In this document: positions 1-8,304 of the stretch, in pieces
Layout: every line of letters starts with the position of its first letter
Numbering within the stretch: the stretch's first letter is position 1
Source of the DNA: Paenibacillus pabuli NBRC 13638
GTDB taxonomy: Bacteria > Bacillota > Bacilli > Paenibacillales > Paenibacillaceae
Direction of reading: 5' to 3'
DNA length: 64,000 nt
Assembly (NCBI RefSeq): GCF_001514495.1
Contig: NZ_BCNM01000007.1
Location: 1 to 64,000, forward strand
Program-made: the position numbers and the translations under genes
Notes under the pieces: generated by a model
Told to the model about the DNA's origin: nothing
Seen by the model: the letters and a program-made list of their open reading frames with translations, nothing else
The model's database searches: none

Positions 1-1
1 C

Positions 2-1471
2 TTCGAATCTAATGGTGGTTCAGTCGTTCCTGATCAGACAGTCCAGTATGGTGAGTTAGCGGCAGTTCCTGACGTTCCAACCAAAGCAGGACACACTTTC
101 ACTGGCTGGTATACTGAGCCTGAATGGAGTACGCCATTTGACCTGAATACTACATCGATTGTCCAGGACACCACATTGTATGCAAAATGGGCACCAAACA
201 CGTATAAGGTAACGTTCCATACACTTGGAGGTTCAGCAGTATCCGATGCAGCTGTTGAATACGGAAGGAAACTTTCAGCACCTGCTTCGCCAAGCCGTTC
301 CGGCTATACGTTTGCAGGCTGGTATGCAGACCCCGAGTTGAAGACTCTATTCAACTTTGCTCAAACAGAGATTACAGCCGATCTGACCTTATATGCCAAA
401 TGGAGTGTTTCTTCCACGCCACCATCAGGTGGTAATGATGGTAACAGCAGCGGCGGCGGCTCTGGTAACCAGAATAACAACGGGTCGAGCAGTACCCCTT
501 CGCCACCTAATACCACACCCCATTCGTCCACGAATGGACATTTAACACTTGCAGCAGGGCAGGCCGGGCAATTAAGTTTGGGTAATGACATTTTGGTATC
601 CATTCCTGCCGGCGCCATGAACCAGGAACTCAAGGTTACCATTGAACAGATTGCAGATCCCTCTGCCTCGCTGACCCACCAGGTCCAACTGCTAAGCCCG
701 GTATATGAACTGCTTAAGAACGCTCCTCAAAACTTCACTGTGCCCGTAACCATATCCCTGACATTTGATCCATCAAAGTTGCAGAGCAATCAGCGGGCTG
801 AACTCTTTTACTTTGATGAACAAGATAAGGTTTGGCTATCCGCTGGTGAACCTACTGTGGAAGGCAAGCACATTCGGGTGGACGTTAATCATTTTACCAA
901 GTTCGCCGTGTTGGCGGTTGATCCGCCCAAAGAGCCAGCAGACATTTCGTTTCATGATGTCGAAGGTCACTGGGCGAAAGAAGTCATCCAGCAAGCTGCT
1001 CTTCAAGGCATCGTGAAAGGGTATAGCGATGGAACCTTCAAACCGGATGCATCCATTACACGTGCAGAGTTTACGGTGATGCTGATGAATACGCTGCACA
1101 CAGAGTACACGGAAGCGACATTATCTTTTACCGATCGTTCGAAAATAGGAGACTGGGCACAGTCTGCTGTGGCACACGCTGTACATGCGGGATTCATTCA
1201 AGGGGATAACAATGGGGCTTTTCGCCCGAATGAAGCTATAACCCGTGCAGAGATGGCTGTTATGATCGCCAACGCTATGCAATTAAAGGCAGACTCCGGC
1301 ACGGGATCATCCTTTGTAGATGATGAACAGATTCCGTCGTGGGCCAAAACAGCTGTTGCTGGCTTGCAAAAGTCCGGGCTATTGAACGGCAAAGGTCTGA
1401 ACACCTTTGCTCCTAGAGACAACACTACACGTGCAGAAGCGGTTAAATTATTGCTGAGCATGCCAAAATAA
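2..1471 (+). CDS. SLH-domain surface protein with InlB B-repeats (5' end outside window)
   Basis: The reading frame is open from base 2, so this is the C-terminal 489 residues of a larger protein. Visible residues about 1-61 and 62-134 are two InlB/Listeria-Bacteroides type repeats, each ending in LYAKW and carrying a GYTFAGWY-like core. A Ser/Gly/Asn/Pro-rich linker (about 135-175) follows, then a beta-rich ZU5-like segment (about 180-310) with an IPAGAM motif. Three SLH domains (about 315-365, 376-428, 437-487) each carry a TRAE motif. SLH triplets bind pyruvylated secondary cell-wall polymer, so the protein is probably held at the cell surface with the repeats facing outward as an adhesin or envelope protein. 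A terminator follows directly. The domain order is clear; the ligand is unknown. Confidence 0.9.
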   Translation, partial: FESNGGSVVPDQTVQYGELAAVPDVPTKAGHTFTGWYTEPEWSTPFDLNTTSIVQDTTLYAKWAPNTYKVTFHTLGGSAVSDAAVEYGRKLSAPASPSRSGYTFAGWYADPELKTLFNFAQTEITADLTLYAKWSVSSTPPSGGNDGNSSGGGSGNQNNNGSSSTPSPPNTTPHSSTNGHLTLAAGQAGQLSLGNDILVSIPAGAMNQELKVTIEQIADPSASLTHQVQLLSPVYELLKNAPQNFTVPVTISLTFDPSKLQSNQRAELFYFDEQDKVWLSAGEPTVEGKHIRVDVNHFTKFAVLAVDPPKEPADISFHDVEGHWAKEVIQQAALQGIVKGYSDGTFKPDASITRAEFTVMLMNTLHTEYTEATLSFTDRSKIGDWAQSAVAHAVHAGFIQGDNNGAFRPNEAITRAEMAVMIANAMQLKADSGTGSSFVDDEQIPSWAKTAVAGLQKSGLLNGKGLNTFAPRDNTTRAEAVKLLLSMPK

Positions 1472-1490
1472 AATAACAAGCAAAGATAAA

Positions 1491-1560
1491 AGCCTGCGTT
1501 CTGGCAGTACCCTCTCGAAGTTTAAGAGGGGCTACCACAGAACACAGGCTCTTTGTTTTT
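1491..1560 (+). terminator. Rho-independent terminator of the SLH gene
   Basis: A long hairpin (outer arms AGCCTG/CAGGCT, inner arms CCCTCT/AGAGGG) is followed by CTTTG and a T-run. It lies between two convergent genes; on the minus strand the trailing U-tract is poor, so it mainly serves the plus strand. Confidence 0.8.
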
Positions 1561-2985
1561 TTAAGAATACTGAATGGCATTGGCAATAAGCATAAATACA
1601 ATACCCATAGCGATCCACATGACCATCAGCGGCCAGAAAAATCTAACCCACTTCTGATACGGAATGCCGGACACCGCGAGACTGCCCATCAAGGCAGAGG
1701 ACGTTGGCAGAATCATGTTGGTGAAGCCGTCTCCGAACTGGAAGGCCAGAACAGCGGTCTGACGGGTAACCCCAAGCAGATCCGATAATGGAACCATGAT
1801 TGGCATGGTTGTCACGGCCATACCTGTACCGGAGGTAATGAACACGTTCATGATATTTTGGAAGAAATACATACCTAATACCTGCACAGAGGACGGCAAT
1901 TCACCAACCAGTGTAGACATCCCGTAAACGACGGAATCAATCACGTTACCCTGATCGAGGACAACCATGATGCCTCTTGCCAGACCGATGATAAAGGCAC
2001 CATAGGCAATACTGCTTGCGCCTTTGACGAATTCACTGGCAATTCGGCTAGGACCGAACCCGGACACGAGACCAGAGATCACGCCCATGCTCAGGAAGAG
2101 AGCCGCCAGTTCCTCCATCCACCAGCCTTCTTTGGATACACCCCAGATTAACAGGGCAAAGCCAGCTACAATCGTAATGATGGTCAGAATATGTGTGATG
2201 CGAATCGTTGGCAGTTTGTTCAGGTCCACCGCAGGTGTATCTGCTGCCTGCTCCTGTTCCAGCTCATGCACCAAACCACGAGTTGGATCAGACTTCACTC
2301 TGGACGCGTACCGCATAATATAGATACTTGTCACGGAGATGAGACACACCAGGATAATCGCGCGCAGCCACATACCTGAGAAGATCGGTACTTCTGCAAT
2401 GGCCTGAGCCAGTCCCACATTGAACGGATTGAGCAGTCCCGCGGTAAAACCACACGAGGCCCCCAGTGAGATCATCGCCGTACCCGTTAGAGCGTCATAC
2501 CCCAGCGCACGCGCGATGGCAATTCCGATCGGTACAAAGACCATAACCTCCGTGGACATGCCCATCGTAAACCCACCAACTGAGAACAAGGTGATGAATA
2601 CCGGGATGACCCATAATCCTTTATTAGCGAAAGAACGGGCTACCCTACCTGTAAGAGCTTCAATCGTTCCCGTGCTCGTAATGATCTGAAATGCTCCACC
2701 GATGATGAAAATAAAGAATACAACGTCCGCGGAATCAACCAGTCCGCGAACGATGGACTTGGGAATATCCCACAATCCCGTTGGATCGGCCTCTACATGA
2801 TGGTATGAACCCGGAACGAGCAAGGATTTGCCTGTTGCTTCATCCTTGACCCGATCAAATTCCCCTGCGGGAATAATATAGGTTAGGACAGTAGCTACCA
2901 GCACCAAAATGAACAAGATGACGAAGGTGTGAGGCATTTTGAACCATTTACGCCGTTGTTGTGGTTGTTTAGTTATGTTCTCCAA
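1561..2985 (-). CDS. YfcC-family membrane carrier (C4-dicarboxylate/basic amino acid carrier superfamily)
   Basis: A polytopic membrane protein of 474 residues with about 11-12 hydrophobic segments. The N-terminal pattern (KMPHTFVILF, then a helix ending in YIIPAGEF) and the internal GGAFQII and TSGTGMAVTTMPIM segments are typical of the YfcC/ArcD-like carriers. The substrate is not deducible. I choose a TTG start at 2985: GAGGG lies 8 nt upstream and overlaps the stop of the preceding M20 peptidase gene, which suggests translational coupling. An ATG start further upstream would overlap that gene by 41 bp or more with no good ribosome binding site. Pairing with an amidohydrolase suggests import of the amide or peptide, or exchange of its product. 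Confidence 0.85.
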   Translation of the reverse strand: MENITKQPQQRRKWFKMPHTFVILFILVLVATVLTYIIPAGEFDRVKDEATGKSLLVPGSYHHVEADPTGLWDIPKSIVRGLVDSADVVFFIFIIGGAFQIITSTGTIEALTGRVARSFANKGLWVIPVFITLFSVGGFTMGMSTEVMVFVPIGIAIARALGYDALTGTAMISLGASCGFTAGLLNPFNVGLAQAIAEVPIFSGMWLRAIILVCLISVTSIYIMRYASRVKSDPTRGLVHELEQEQAADTPAVDLNKLPTIRITHILTIITIVAGFALLIWGVSKEGWWMEELAALFLSMGVISGLVSGFGPSRIASEFVKGASSIAYGAFIIGLARGIMVVLDQGNVIDSVVYGMSTLVGELPSSVQVLGMYFFQNIMNVFITSGTGMAVTTMPIMVPLSDLLGVTRQTAVLAFQFGDGFTNMILPTSSALMGSLAVSGIPYQKWVRFFWPLMVMWIAMGIVFMLIANAIQYS

Positions 2986-2989
2986 TTCA

Positions 2990-4183
2990 TCATCCCTCGT
3001 CCTTCTGATGTTTCCATGCTTCAAATTCATCACGTACCTGCTGCAATGCTGCCTTGTCTGCGTACAAATCGAATGCCGTAAGTGCAAGTGCCTTCGCTGC
3101 ACGATTCAGTTCGACCATACCTTCCTCTGCTCCGGCAAGCCGGGCAAATTCAGGTGTATGTGTTGTCGCGTCGCCTAACCGAATATACGGATGGATCGCG
3201 GCAGTGATTTGGCTTACGTTACCAATATCCGATGATCCGACGCCGCCTGTTTGCGGTGGATCATGCACCTCAATGCCCATATCCTCCAGGTTCTGCCGGA
3301 ACAGACCCGCCAGAGTCTTGTTGTTATTCCGCTCGGCATAGATCAGGCCTTCCGTAATATCTACCGTAGCCCCAACGCCTTCCGCAGCATGGCGCACAAC
3401 GCGATACACTTTATCCATGACGATCTTCAGCTCTTCGACTGTCTTGGCCCGAATGATATATACGGCTTCAGCCAGTTCAGGCACCACGTTGGGCGCATCT
3501 CCACCTTTGGTGATGATTCCGTTCACCCGAACGTCATCCTTCAAATAGGGACGCAGCGAGTTAATCCCCGCGTACGCGTTAACCAAGGCATCCAGTGCAC
3601 TAATGCCTTTCTCAGGAGACGAGGCTGCATGTGCCTGTTTGCCGTGGAACGTAAAGGTTGCGTCCACACAGGCCAGCGCACCTCTCAGTACCATCGTTTT
3701 TTGCTGCGGGTGGCACATCATGACAGCATCAATCTCATTGAATACGCCATCGTTCACCATAATAATTTTGCCGCCGCCCTCTTCTTCAGCCGGAGTCCCA
3801 AGAACGATGATCCGTCCTGGAAGATCAGGGCAAGCTTCCTTGAGCGCCAGTGCTGCACCAACAGCAGCGGTTCCGATCAGATTGTGTCCGCAGGCGTGTC
3901 CGATGCGGGGCAGCGCATCATATTCAGCGAGCAGTGCAATCGTGGGTCCACCTGGCTGGCCTTCCCATACAGCACGGAACGAGGTGTCGAGGCCTGAAAT
4001 GCCTTTTTCCACCTGAAATCCGGCTGCTTCCAGCGGTTCGGTTAACCATTGTTGTGCTTGAACTTCCTGAAAGCTAAGTTCAGGGTTAGCGTGAATGCGC
4101 AGGGATAATTTCCGCAAGTCGGGGTCCAGCCGATCTACGGTTTCTTTGATTTTTTGCTTCATATGAGCAGGGTCAGGATACAT
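2990..4183 (-). CDS. M20 family metallopeptidase / amidohydrolase
   Basis: A 397-residue cytoplasmic enzyme of the M20D type (aminobenzoyl-glutamate hydrolase, N-acyl-amino-acid hydrolase, IAA-amide hydrolase). Metal and catalytic motifs are visible: GHACGHN (His96, His100), PAEEEGGGK (Glu133-135) and a late THTPEF with a conserved His. It should cleave an amide bond of a small N-acyl or aminoacyl substrate. It is the first gene of a two-gene unit with the YfcC carrier and is preceded by 350 bp of AT-rich DNA with inverted repeats, downstream of a LysR gene on the same strand. The exact substrate cannot be read from the sequence. Confidence 0.9.
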   Translation of the reverse strand: MYPDPAHMKQKIKETVDRLDPDLRKLSLRIHANPELSFQEVQAQQWLTEPLEAAGFQVEKGISGLDTSFRAVWEGQPGGPTIALLAEYDALPRIGHACGHNLIGTAAVGAALALKEACPDLPGRIIVLGTPAEEEGGGKIIMVNDGVFNEIDAVMMCHPQQKTMVLRGALACVDATFTFHGKQAHAASSPEKGISALDALVNAYAGINSLRPYLKDDVRVNGIITKGGDAPNVVPELAEAVYIIRAKTVEELKIVMDKVYRVVRHAAEGVGATVDITEGLIYAERNNNKTLAGLFRQNLEDMGIEVHDPPQTGGVGSSDIGNVSQITAAIHPYIRLGDATTHTPEFARLAGAEEGMVELNRAAKALALTAFDLYADKAALQQVRDEFEAWKHQKDEG

Positions 4184-4534
4184 ATTATTTTGCCGCCTTT
4201 CTCCAAATACAGCATTTCTATATTCAATTTAATCGAATAAATATACAATCAGATTGGATATATTGTATGTGTGACCAAGCCATAAGTAAATTCAAAAAAA
4301 TTAAGGAATAGCCCATAAAAAATTTTATGGACTCGCTTGATAATAACATAGGGATATCACTAGATGTCAGTACAGTACGGGTACATTTACATATAAGCCA
4401 AGACGGATTCGGTAAACATTTTAATCTTGTGTACATCCTTTGAATGGATACTCCCAATGAAAATGACACTGCTGAATCCTTTTTTTGATAATAAAACACC
4501 GGATAATTATGCATCTACTCCACTACGTCTGTAT
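4184..4534 (-). promoter_or_regulatory. AT-rich promoter region of the M20/YfcC unit with inverted repeats
   Basis: No convincing gene. Two dyads sit just upstream of the M20 start: TATTC-N9-GAATA at 4221-4239, which fits the T-N11-A shape of LysR sites, and ATACAAT-N12-ATTGTAT at 4243-4268. A third, CCATAAAA-AA-TTTTATGG, is at 4313-4330. The LysR protein encoded immediately upstream is the obvious candidate binder. No clear terminator for the LysR gene was seen here. Confidence 0.45.
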
Positions 4535-5443
4535 CTAGCTTCCATCCACAACATGCTGTGTTCCTGCCGTTCTCATCAAGTCAACAAAGCGACCTACCGT
4601 TGCCTGCTGCAGCACACTTTCCTTATACACCAACCACGTATTACGCCGCACTCCCTGCCCATTCTGCCGAATCAGTTCCTGCTGATGGAGACCATCCGAA
4701 GCAGATACGAAAATCCCTGGAATAATGGCATAACCGAGCCCATAACGCACCATTTCCTTGCATGTCTCATAACTGTCCACACGCATCGCGACCGTTGGTG
4801 AACATTCATAGCGCTCATACCACCATGCCGCTACACCCTCTCGAAATGGGCTCGCGGGAGAGCCACCCGCCTTCGTTAGAGGCTCCTGAAATGCAATTTG
4901 TGGAAGCTCCGGCAGTTGATCCAGTTCAATGGGTTTACGGGATACAACGCAGACCGGTTCATCGTGCAGCAGATGTTTCCCCTCATACCACGGATGCTCT
5001 CCCCGTATGACACCTACCTGAATTTCATCCCGCATCAACAGCTCCATAACCTCCACGCTCAGAGCACAGGTCACTGCAAACTGCACCTCAGGGTACAGCT
5101 CCTTGAACTGCTTTAACAACGGAGGAAGCTTGTACAACGAATAATGATTGGCAATCCCGAGACGCAACGTTCCCTTAACCTCATTACGAATGTTTGACAG
5201 CTGTTCCTTGACCTGATTAAGCTCATTGAGCATTTTACGGGCATACATTGCAAGATGCTCTCCCTCAGGAGTGAATCTGGCACCCTTTAACGTTTTATCG
5301 ATCAGCGGTACGCCAAATTCCTTCTCCAATTGCTGCAAACGATATGTCAAAGCCGGCTGGGTCATAAACATGCGCTCCGCAGCCTTGGTGAGACTGCTTT
5401 CTTCGGAAACGCTCAGCAGCAAACGGCAGTCCTTTTCATCCAT
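4535..5443 (-). CDS. LysR-family transcriptional regulator
   Basis: About 302 residues. The N-terminal winged helix-turn-helix (about 1-60) has the classic LTKAAERMFMTQPALTYRL pattern, followed by the two-lobed periplasmic-binding-like effector domain (about 90-295). I place the start at the ATG at 5443, 8 nt after AAAGGGG; two ATGs further upstream are less well spaced. It lies upstream of, and on the same strand as, the M20/YfcC pair and is divergent from the TetR cassette. The inverted repeats at 4221-4268 make the M20/YfcC unit its likely target. Confidence 0.9.
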   Translation of the reverse strand: MDEKDCRLLLSVSEESSLTKAAERMFMTQPALTYRLQQLEKEFGVPLIDKTLKGARFTPEGEHLAMYARKMLNELNQVKEQLSNIRNEVKGTLRLGIANHYSLYKLPPLLKQFKELYPEVQFAVTCALSVEVMELLMRDEIQVGVIRGEHPWYEGKHLLHDEPVCVVSRKPIELDQLPELPQIAFQEPLTKAGGSPASPFREGVAAWWYERYECSPTVAMRVDSYETCKEMVRYGLGYAIIPGIFVSASDGLHQQELIRQNGQGVRRNTWLVYKESVLQQATVGRFVDLMRTAGTQHVVDGS

Positions 5444-5609
5444 GACCATGTCCCCTTTCACTTCTCGTCTCTTCAGTATAACCTCTGTAGTCCTGCAGAA
5501 GTGCCTCTCCTTGACACAAACGGATACGAGATTTAAAATATGGAAAATCAGAAAAATAAAATGATTTATTTATTTTCCCATGAACTTCGGGATAGGAGGA
5601 CATTTTAAT

Positions 5610-6179
5610 ATGGTTAAAGAACGAATCCTTGATGCTGTCCGTACAGAAGTGATACGCAGCGGCTTTCGATTCAGTATGAATGACTTGTCCACACAGCTTG
5701 GAATGAGCACCAAAACCATATATGAACTCTTCTCCTCCAAAGAAGACTTGCTCACTGCCCTGCTTGACACTTCACTCGCTGAGATCGTGGAGAAGGAGCA
5801 GCAGCTACTGAGGGATCCTTCGCTCTCCAATCGGTCCAAGTTAAGACAATCCCTTGTCATGCTGCCAACTGATCTGGTTATGTTCGATCTCAGGCGTTTG
5901 TCAGAATTGCAACGATATTATCCAGTCGTCTGGAGCAAGTTGGATCTCTTTATAACGGGGCACTGGGATGAGATTAGACAACTGATTCAGACAGGGAAAG
6001 CATCCGGCGAACTGCGTGCATTCGATACCGAAATTTTTGTACAGGTATACATTGGTGGGTTGTACAGGTTGATGGAACAATCAGCAAGCGGATCATTCAA
6101 CGGAGGCACATTGACTGCAGCACTGCGGGAGATGGTAGACATGCTGCTGGAAGGTGTGCTACCAAAGGAGGAGCAATAA
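5610..6179 (+). CDS. TetR/AcrR-family regulator of the SMR efflux cassette
   Basis: About 189 residues. An N-terminal TetR helix-turn-helix (about 1-50; LSTQLGMSTKTIYELFSSKEDL) is followed by an all-helical ligand domain. The start is the ATG at 5610, 10 nt after AGGAGG; an earlier in-frame ATG at 5580 has no ribosome binding site. The gene is followed 2 bp later by an SMR efflux gene and then a DUF5360 gene, the same set as yvaF-yvaE-yvaD in B. subtilis, so it probably represses its own operon. An imperfect dyad (GGAAAAT ... ATTTTCC, 5542-5578) in the AT-rich divergent region is a possible operator. Confidence 0.85.
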   Translation: MVKERILDAVRTEVIRSGFRFSMNDLSTQLGMSTKTIYELFSSKEDLLTALLDTSLAEIVEKEQQLLRDPSLSNRSKLRQSLVMLPTDLVMFDLRRLSELQRYYPVVWSKLDLFITGHWDEIRQLIQTGKASGELRAFDTEIFVQVYIGGLYRLMEQSASGSFNGGTLTAALREMVDMLLEGVLPKEEQ

Positions 6180-6181
6180 TA

Positions 6182-6619
6182 ATGGCATGGGTTTGGCTCT
6201 CTATAGCCGTTTTATTCGAAGTTGCCGGGACAATCTCCATGAAATTGTCGGAAGGACTCAGCAAACCAGGGCTTGCTGTACTTATGGGGGCTTTTTATCT
6301 TATCAGTTTTGGTGTCATGAGTCTGGCACTGAAAGAAATCCCTGTTAGTATCGCTTATGCCATATGGTCCGGAGCTGGCATCACCATCCTGGCCGTAGTT
6401 GGACTGTTCGCGTTTCAGGAACCGATGACCTGGTTGAAAGCAGGATCGCTGCTACTCATTATTCTCGGTGTGGCTGGATTGCGGATAAGCAGCCCGGAAG
6501 CGAAGGTATCCAACGACTCTACCCACTCGATAATCGTGTACTCGTCTTCTGCAGCACCAATGGAAGTTCCGTTCCATACATTTGCTGAATCGGCTTCTAT
6601 CAAGGAGGAATCACGTTGA
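6182..6619 (+). CDS. SMR-family small multidrug/metabolite efflux protein (YvaE-like)
   Basis: Four transmembrane helices with SMR hallmarks: WVWLSIAVLFEVAGT with the essential membrane-embedded Glu at about residue 14, SLALKEIPVSIAYAIWSGAG in helix 3, and a final helix ending LGVAGLRI. Such proteins act as dimers and exchange cations or small metabolites for protons. The polypeptide is 145 residues, about 35 longer than a standard SMR, because of a polar Ser-rich tail after residue about 105. It starts 2 bp after the TetR gene and overlaps the next gene by 4 bp, so the three are one operon. Confidence 0.9.
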   Translation: MAWVWLSIAVLFEVAGTISMKLSEGLSKPGLAVLMGAFYLISFGVMSLALKEIPVSIAYAIWSGAGITILAVVGLFAFQEPMTWLKAGSLLLIILGVAGLRISSPEAKVSNDSTHSIIVYSSSAAPMEVPFHTFAESASIKEESR

Positions 6620-7065
6620 GCCGCTCGTTAAAAACTCTGTTTCTCCTCACGGATATTGGTTTTCTTTTATACTGGATTGTGACTTGGGGAGCGTGGATTC
6701 CAAAAGAATACTTGTATCAGGATTATAACAATCCCCTGCTGGTATCGTGGAACCTGTCTTTTCTGCCGCTTGATCTACTCATCTCAGCGACAGGGCTTTA
6801 CAGTCTGTTCCTGCTGCGCCGTTCCGATCAACGCTGGCGGTTAGTCGCCTTGATCTCCCTCGTTCTGACCTTTTGTTCCGGGCTTCAGGCCATTGCCTTC
6901 TGGTCGTTCCGTGCAGACTTCGACTGGAGCTGGTGGGTTCCGAACCTTTACTTGATGATCTATCCGTTATTCTATATACGGGCGATTTTCAGCAGTAACG
7001 ACCCTGCTACCTTACAACAGACTTCCACTACGCCAAAGTCTGGTTCCAGTACTTCTGTTACCTGA
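6616..7065 (+). CDS. DUF5360 family membrane protein (YvaD-like)
   Basis: 149 residues with four predicted membrane helices, rich in Trp and Tyr. The start is a TTG at 6616 that overlaps the stop codon of the SMR gene and lies 7 nt after AGGAGG, a clear case of translational coupling. Family membership comes from the helix pattern and from synteny with B. subtilis yvaD next to yvaE and yvaF. No biochemical role is known to me; cotranscription with an SMR gene suggests a partner or a related stress function. Confidence 0.75.
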   Translation: MSRSLKTLFLLTDIGFLLYWIVTWGAWIPKEYLYQDYNNPLLVSWNLSFLPLDLLISATGLYSLFLLRRSDQRWRLVALISLVLTFCSGLQAIAFWSFRADFDWSWWVPNLYLMIYPLFYIRAIFSSNDPATLQQTSTTPKSGSSTSVT

Positions 7066-7106
7066 TACAATGAATCACAATTGTTATGGTTTTATTTATA
7101 AAAAAG

Positions 7107-7130
7107 GCCTGTGCCCTCGTGGGTACAGGC
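7107..7130 (-). terminator. Rho-independent terminator of the lipoprotein/kinase operon
   Basis: Stem GCCTGT/ACAGGC with inner CCC/GGG; on the minus strand it is followed by a run of T. It lies between convergent genes and may also serve the DUF5360 operon weakly. Confidence 0.8.
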
Positions 7131-7139
7131 TCATCATGA

Positions 7140-8246
7140 TTACTGCGAAATCGTAATGACCGAGGTGACGAAGTGGTACGATTCATTTTCCTGCACTGCC
7201 TGTGACAGCAAAATCCGGTTGCCCTCCGGGCTCCAGGCGAGCGGATCGGAGGCGTTATCCATATCGGCAGAGATCTGGAACTGCTCTGCGGATTCCGTAT
7301 TGGAGACGAACAGCCCTTTTTCATCATCACTTTCCGAATTAATGGTATAGGCGATTTTGGAATCGTCACCCGACCAGCTTGTTCCGAAGATTTGCGTGCC
7401 TCTGGCAAGTGTGGCTTTTTCATTCCCTTCCAGATCGGTCAGCACCAGCGCCCGTTTGGTATCGGCTGTTTTTTTCACAATCGCCAGTTTTGAACCATCA
7501 TTGGACGGAATGACCCACTCTACACTTTTCAGCACCTGCTTCACTTCAGTGGTCTTCGTATCGTAGGCATTCAACTGTCCGTCCGTGCCTGTGATGTAGT
7601 AGATCACATCCCCCGAAACGCTGACGCTGCTTATATTAAAGTTCCCCGTCTTCACCAGCACTTTGGTCGTTCCATCCACACTCGCTGATACGATATCTCC
7701 ATTCATGTTTGGAAAAACGACATGCTCCCTATCCAGCCATGCGCCTTCAAAAACAAATCCATCGTCCTTGCCCGCAGGTACCACTTCCCCGTTGTGCAGG
7801 TTCAGAATAAAGCCTTTGCCTGTTGATTCCTCTGGTTCTCTGTAGAAAATATACTGACTATCCGGCGACACGAGTGGAGAGCCCAGACTCACTTCACTTT
7901 CCTTCACTGGTGTATCTGTACCCTTCGTTAGATCATACATGTATAAGTTATGCGGATATCGCTTCACACCCTCAACCGTGACAGGCTTCAAGGACATGTT
8001 CTCTTTATCCGACAAAATCCAGTCATTGCTCAACCACGCTACCCCGCGCATATTCGGCAGTTTATCGATTTTCTCCAGCTTAAAGCTCTGGTACACCGAC
8101 GTATTGGTGTTATCCTTTACCGTAATATCCGTACCGGTTTTTCCGTTCTGTGTATCGCCCCCTGGTTCCGTTGTTCCCCCGCATGCTGTTGCCGATAATA
8201 GGACGATTGCCCCGAGCGTGCCCAAAGCCGCCTGTTTCCAATTCAT
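7140..8246 (-). CDS. Lipoprotein with TolB/WD40-like beta-propeller repeats
   Basis: About 368 residues. A signal peptide ending in a lipobox (LLSATAC) predicts an outer-leaflet lipoprotein. The rest shows repeated propeller-blade motifs of the type SPDSQYIFY, SNDGSKLAIV, SGDDSKIAYT and SPEGNRILLS, as in TolB/DPP-type propellers. The start is the second of two adjacent ATGs, 7 nt after AGGAGG. It lies 58 bp downstream of a sensor kinase on the same strand and is probably the third gene of a regulator-kinase-lipoprotein operon, where it could be an extracellular ligand-binding or modulating partner of the kinase. That role is inference. Confidence 0.8.
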   Translation of the reverse strand: MNWKQAALGTLGAIVLLSATACGGTTEPGGDTQNGKTGTDITVKDNTNTSVYQSFKLEKIDKLPNMRGVAWLSNDWILSDKENMSLKPVTVEGVKRYPHNLYMYDLTKGTDTPVKESEVSLGSPLVSPDSQYIFYREPEESTGKGFILNLHNGEVVPAGKDDGFVFEGAWLDREHVVFPNMNGDIVSASVDGTTKVLVKTGNFNISSVSVSGDVIYYITGTDGQLNAYDTKTTEVKQVLKSVEWVIPSNDGSKLAIVKKTADTKRALVLTDLEGNEKATLARGTQIFGTSWSGDDSKIAYTINSESDDEKGLFVSNTESAEQFQISADMDNASDPLAWSPEGNRILLSQAVQENESYHFVTSVITISQ

Positions 8247-8304
8247 CATGGTCCCTCCTGATTGCTTTCTATAGACCAAGCATACCCATCGCATACTTCC
8301 AAAG

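Noticed and set aside
4224..4514. 96-codon open frame on the minus strand between the LysR and M20 genes
   Set aside because: No proper ribosome binding site, composition not protein-like, and it covers the inverted repeats expected of a promoter region.
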